Notes under the pieces: model-generated
Seen by the model: the letters and a program-made list of their open reading frames with translations, nothing else
What the model was told of the DNA's origin: nothing
Database searches by the model: none
Translations under genes and position numbers: made by a program
Shown: positions 61,546 to 64,000 of the stretch, one piece after another
Numbering within the stretch: position 1 is the stretch's first letter
Layout: each line of letters opens with the position of its first letter
NCBI GenBank assembly: GCA_963851105.1
Contig: CAWKNP010000003.1
Coordinates: 1-64,000, forward strand
Direction of reading: 5' to 3'
Length of the DNA stretch: 64,000 nt
DNA from: DATARN01 sp963851105
GTDB taxonomy: Bacteria; Actinomycetota; Acidimicrobiia; Acidimicrobiales; Palsa-688

Positions 61546-63141
61546 GTGTCAGACGTTCCTGCCGGTGAGATGAAGAAAAGTCTCACGCTCACCGGAATCA
61601 CCGTGAACGCCATGGCGCTTATCGCGCCAGGCGCATTTTTGTGGACAACATTCCAACTCCAGGCGTCGCAGAAGGGGGGAACGACTGCGACGGACATGTG
61701 GACGGGCCTGCTGTTCGCCCTCGTGCTCGCCCTTTTGACCGCATACAGCTACAGCGAGCTTGCCCGGATCTACCCCGACGCCGGCACCGGCTCCAGCTAC
61801 TACTTCGCGGAAGCGGCATTGCTTGATCGGGAGAGCCCGCGCATGCGCCGCTTCGCCCGTACCGCCAAGCTCACCGTCGGTTGGATCAGCCACCTCTACT
61901 ACTGGCTGTACCCCGCCATCATGGTCGGCTTCATGGGGATCCTGTTCGGCTACGTGTACGGAGCGCTCTTCCACCACACGCTGACCTACATTCCGCAAGC
62001 CGCAGGTTGCGTGGCATTGGCGCTGATCTGCGGCTATATCGCATTCCGGGGCATCAGCGGCTCGACCATGACGGCGATCATCATCAACGTCATCCAGATC
62101 ACCTGCCTGGTGGCGGTGAGCTTCCTGTTCATCGCCTACCGGCTAGGCCACGGCCACGACGTCTACGCCTTCGCCAACGCCGGAAAAGTGGTGATCCCTC
62201 ACAGCTTCATACACATCATCTATCAGTCGACGATCGCCATCCTGCTGCTCGTCGGGTTCGAGTCGGTCACCGCGTTGGGCGCGGAGGCCATCAACCCGGA
62301 GAGGGACATCAAACGGGGCGTGCTGCTGTCGCTCATCATCCAAGGCGGCATCTGTTACTTGTTCGAGTACTTCGCCTCCAACTTCGTGGTGAGCGAGAAG
62401 ACGACGTTTAATCCTGCCCTCACCGGGGTTCCCCACCCCGATCCGTTGCACGGCTTCAGCGCCGCCGGCCTTGATCCGGCGCCCCTGGGCAGCATGATCA
62501 AGAACGTGGCCAACTCCTCACTCGGTCACACCGGTACGACCGTGTCGTTCATCGTGGCCGCGACGGTGCTCGTCGCCTTGCTGGGCACGACACTGGCGTG
62601 CCTCAACACCGGGGTCCGGGTTACCTATTCGATGGCCAAGGACAAGGAGATGCCGGGTCTTCTCGGCCTCCTGCACGGCAACTTCGCCACGCCGCACGGC
62701 GGGATCGTCGTCTTGACCCTGTTGTCGGCGGCCATCGGCGTGTACTGCGCCACGCCCTACAACGTGGACAACATCACCCAGATAACGCTGGCGTCGAACA
62801 CCGGTACGTTCCTCGTCTACGGGATGACCTGTGTCGTCGCCGTCGTCGCCTTTGCCGAGCGCCACGACAAGCACATTCTCAAGCACATGGTGGTTCCCAT
62901 CCTGGGAGCGCTGATGAACATCGCCGAGTTGATCGGGGTGGTGTATCTGGCGGTCACGGCGGGCGGCGCCACCTCGAAGGACACGTACAAGGCGCTGGCC
63001 ATCGTGGGCGTGTGGATCGTCGCCGGTTTCCTCTGGGTCACCTTCAACCCCAACAAGCATCACGCTGCCCAGGTGCACGCCGAGCGGGGGGCACCGAAAT
63101 CCCCGGCACCGGCGGCACCAGTGGAACCGGCCGCCGTCTGA
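61546..63141 (+). CDS. APC family amino acid permease
   Basis: 531 residues with about 12 to 13 membrane helices. The N-terminus MKKSLTLTGITVNAMALIAP with GTGSSYYFAE, and SIAILLLVGFESVTALGAEA in the region of helix 6, fit the APC (amino acid-polyamine-organocation) superfamily. It probably imports an amino acid or polyamine; the substrate is not evident. The GTG at 61546 has AGGGGAGG upstream. The 190-base leader holds no riboswitch that I recognise. Confidence 0.88.
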   Translation: MSDVPAGEMKKSLTLTGITVNAMALIAPGAFLWTTFQLQASQKGGTTATDMWTGLLFALVLALLTAYSYSELARIYPDAGTGSSYYFAEAALLDRESPRMRRFARTAKLTVGWISHLYYWLYPAIMVGFMGILFGYVYGALFHHTLTYIPQAAGCVALALICGYIAFRGISGSTMTAIIINVIQITCLVAVSFLFIAYRLGHGHDVYAFANAGKVVIPHSFIHIIYQSTIAILLLVGFESVTALGAEAINPERDIKRGVLLSLIIQGGICYLFEYFASNFVVSEKTTFNPALTGVPHPDPLHGFSAAGLDPAPLGSMIKNVANSSLGHTGTTVSFIVAATVLVALLGTTLACLNTGVRVTYSMAKDKEMPGLLGLLHGNFATPHGGIVVLTLLSAAIGVYCATPYNVDNITQITLASNTGTFLVYGMTCVVAVVAFAERHDKHILKHMVVPILGALMNIAELIGVVYLAVTAGGATSKDTYKALAIVGVWIVAGFLWVTFNPNKHHAAQVHAERGAPKSPAPAAPVEPAAV

Positions 63142-63202
63142 CCCGAGCCGCTGGGAATCTCCAAAGATTTGGGCCGGGCGCCGCTGCCCGGCCCAACCGC
63201 GC

Positions 63203-63529
63203 TCAGCGGTCCCGGGAGCGGCGCTCGTGGCGGAGCACGGTGGCCCCGGCACCGCGACCGAACATCAGCCCGATGCCGACTGCGACGATCGAAGGGATCA
63301 AACGCCATCCGGTCTTCAGTGTGAGGAAGAGCACGATCCCGACCGCGATCCACATCACGGCGACGACCGCGAGGAATTTGGGGCTCGAGGGCCGACGCCC
63401 GATGGCGACCGGCTTGTCGGGGTCCAACGGGGGACGCCTCGCGGGCGGTGTCGACGGCGCCTGCGGTGTGACTCCGCCCTTCGGTGTTACTCGGCCGCTT
63501 GAACCCCGCTTACGCTGGCGAGCAGCCAT
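63203..63529 (-). CDS. Small two-helix membrane protein, possibly CrgA-like
   Basis: 108 residues from ATG at 63529. The basic N-terminus (MAARQRKRGSSGRVTPKG) is followed by two hydrophobic helices (FLAVVAVMWIAVGIVLFLTL; LIPSIVAVGIGLMFGRGAGA) and a basic tail. The form recalls CrgA division proteins (basic head with a V/Y-TP motif and two helices), and it lies beside a PP2C gene, as crgA lies near the pstP cluster in mycobacteria. The match is weak and the name is tentative. Confidence 0.55.
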   Translation of the reverse strand: MAARQRKRGSSGRVTPKGGVTPQAPSTPPARRPPLDPDKPVAIGRRPSSPKFLAVVAVMWIAVGIVLFLTLKTGWRLIPSIVAVGIGLMFGRGAGATVLRHERRSRDR

Positions 63530-63568
63530 GTACGCCGAGGTTAGCGCCCACCGAGCTCCGAGGCGGGG

Positions 63569-64000
63569 GTGAGCGACGACAGATCCACGCCGATCCCCCC
63601 CGACGAGGCGCCTGAGCCATCCCCCGAACCAGCGGCGGAACCGGCGGAACCGACGGGCAACGGGAAGCTCTCGAGCCACGCAATTCTCGCCAAGCTGGCC
63701 TGGGCGCTGCGCTCCGAGCCGGGGGAGGTCCGGCCCCACAACGAGGACTTTGCCGGCGTCTTCGCCCCCACCATCCCCGACGACGCCTGGGATCGGGGGC
63801 CGCTGTTCATCGTCTGCGATGGCCTTGGTGGCCACGCCGCGGGCGAAGTGGCCAGCCGCACGGCGGTCGACGCCGCGCTGACCTCGTGGACCACGGGGGC
63901 GCCCGGCGCCCCCCACCAGGCGTTGCGGACCGCCACCCGGGCCGCCAACGTGGCCGTCTTCGACGCCGCCCTGGCCCGCAACCGGCGGGGAATGGCCACG
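63569..64000 (+). CDS. PP2C-family Ser/Thr protein phosphatase, cut by the window edge
   Basis: From GTG at 63569 the frame is open to the end of the window. An acidic Pro/Glu-rich head of about 40 residues (DDRSTPIPPDEAPEPSPEPA) precedes the PP2C core: EPGEVRPHNEDFAGVF (the R-x-x-N-E-D motif) and FIVCDGLGGHAAGEVASRTA (metal-binding DGxGG). It likely removes phosphate placed by Ser/Thr kinases such as that at 33270. The C-terminal part lies outside the window. It is divergent from the small membrane protein at 63203. Confidence 0.88.
   Translation, partial: MSDDRSTPIPPDEAPEPSPEPAAEPAEPTGNGKLSSHAILAKLAWALRSEPGEVRPHNEDFAGVFAPTIPDDAWDRGPLFIVCDGLGGHAAGEVASRTAVDAALTSWTTGAPGAPHQALRTATRAANVAVFDAALARNRRGMAT

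Overview
The window is a high-GC, GTG-rich actinobacterial chromosome segment lying in the replication-origin neighbourhood. Gene content and order match the two arms that flank oriC in Mycobacterium and related genera (dnaB-rplI-ssb-rpsF, ponA, a DUF5318 gene, padR, ino1 on one arm; pcnA, DUF6049, murJ, sigma/anti-sigma, trxB, trxA, cwlM, parB, parA, rsmG, jag, yidC, yidD, rnpA, rpmH on the other). The divergence from mycobacteria (free-standing kinase, DUF2510-like and proline-rich membrane proteins, CASTOR/POLLUX channel, orphan PilT) suggests an uncultured member of the Acidimicrobiia or a neighbouring class; this placement is inference.

Layout. 0-1.5 kb: dnaA on the minus strand with DnaA-box-like motifs in its 5' region. 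1.9-9.7 kb: a WYL regulator, a two-component system, a membrane-anchored secreted protein, a methyltransferase and a CASTOR/POLLUX-type channel, most of them broken by single-base frameshifts. 9.8-10.5 kb: a degenerate tRNA-like sequence and a secreted protein. 10.8-14.6 kb: dnaB (with an intein), rplI, ssb, rpsF. 14.8-21 kb: DUF192 lipoprotein, panB, class A PBP, DUF5318, padR-ino1. 21-27.7 kb: AbiEi/DUF559 protein, methyltransferase, GC-hairpin repeats, CCA-adding enzyme, PilT, deacetylase, acetyltransferase. 27.7-40 kb: a DUF6049-MurJ fusion, DegV, a membrane Ser/Thr kinase, ECF sigma and anti-sigma factors, thioredoxin system and a CwlM-like inactive amidase. 39.9-46.2 kb: parB-parA (two parS), rsmG, jag, yidC, yidD, rnpA, rpmH, all minus strand. 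46.4-50.2 kb: membrane proteins, an EamA transporter, a PycTM (Pycsar effector-like) protein and tRNA-Gly. 50.3-54.7 kb: an accessory stretch with an AhpD-like protein, an SDR and a MarR regulator, then gene debris. 54.7-64 kb: holin/DUF3618/DUF4235 stress-type cassette, a VapBC pair, a GNAT protein, a lipoprotein, a HisN-like phosphatase, an Fe-S reductase, an APC permease and the start of a PP2C phosphatase.

Functionally the core is replication initiation (DnaA, DnaB, SSB), chromosome segregation (ParAB-parS), membrane insertion and RNA maturation (YidC, YidD, RnpA), and peptidoglycan synthesis with its control (PBP, MurJ, kinase, CwlM-like protein). The most unusual points are: dnaA and rpmH separated by 45 kb in an orientation that one inversion would restore to the usual divergent pair; rnpA with no canonical start, probably beginning at a CTG that overlaps the rpmH stop; a DUF6049-MurJ fusion next to an apparently intact kinase; an orphan PycTM effector-like gene; and two copies of a nested inverted-repeat element. 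The first 9.7 kb carries about a dozen apparent single-base indels, most simply read as sequence error, so broken genes there should not be taken as biological pseudogenes without checking.
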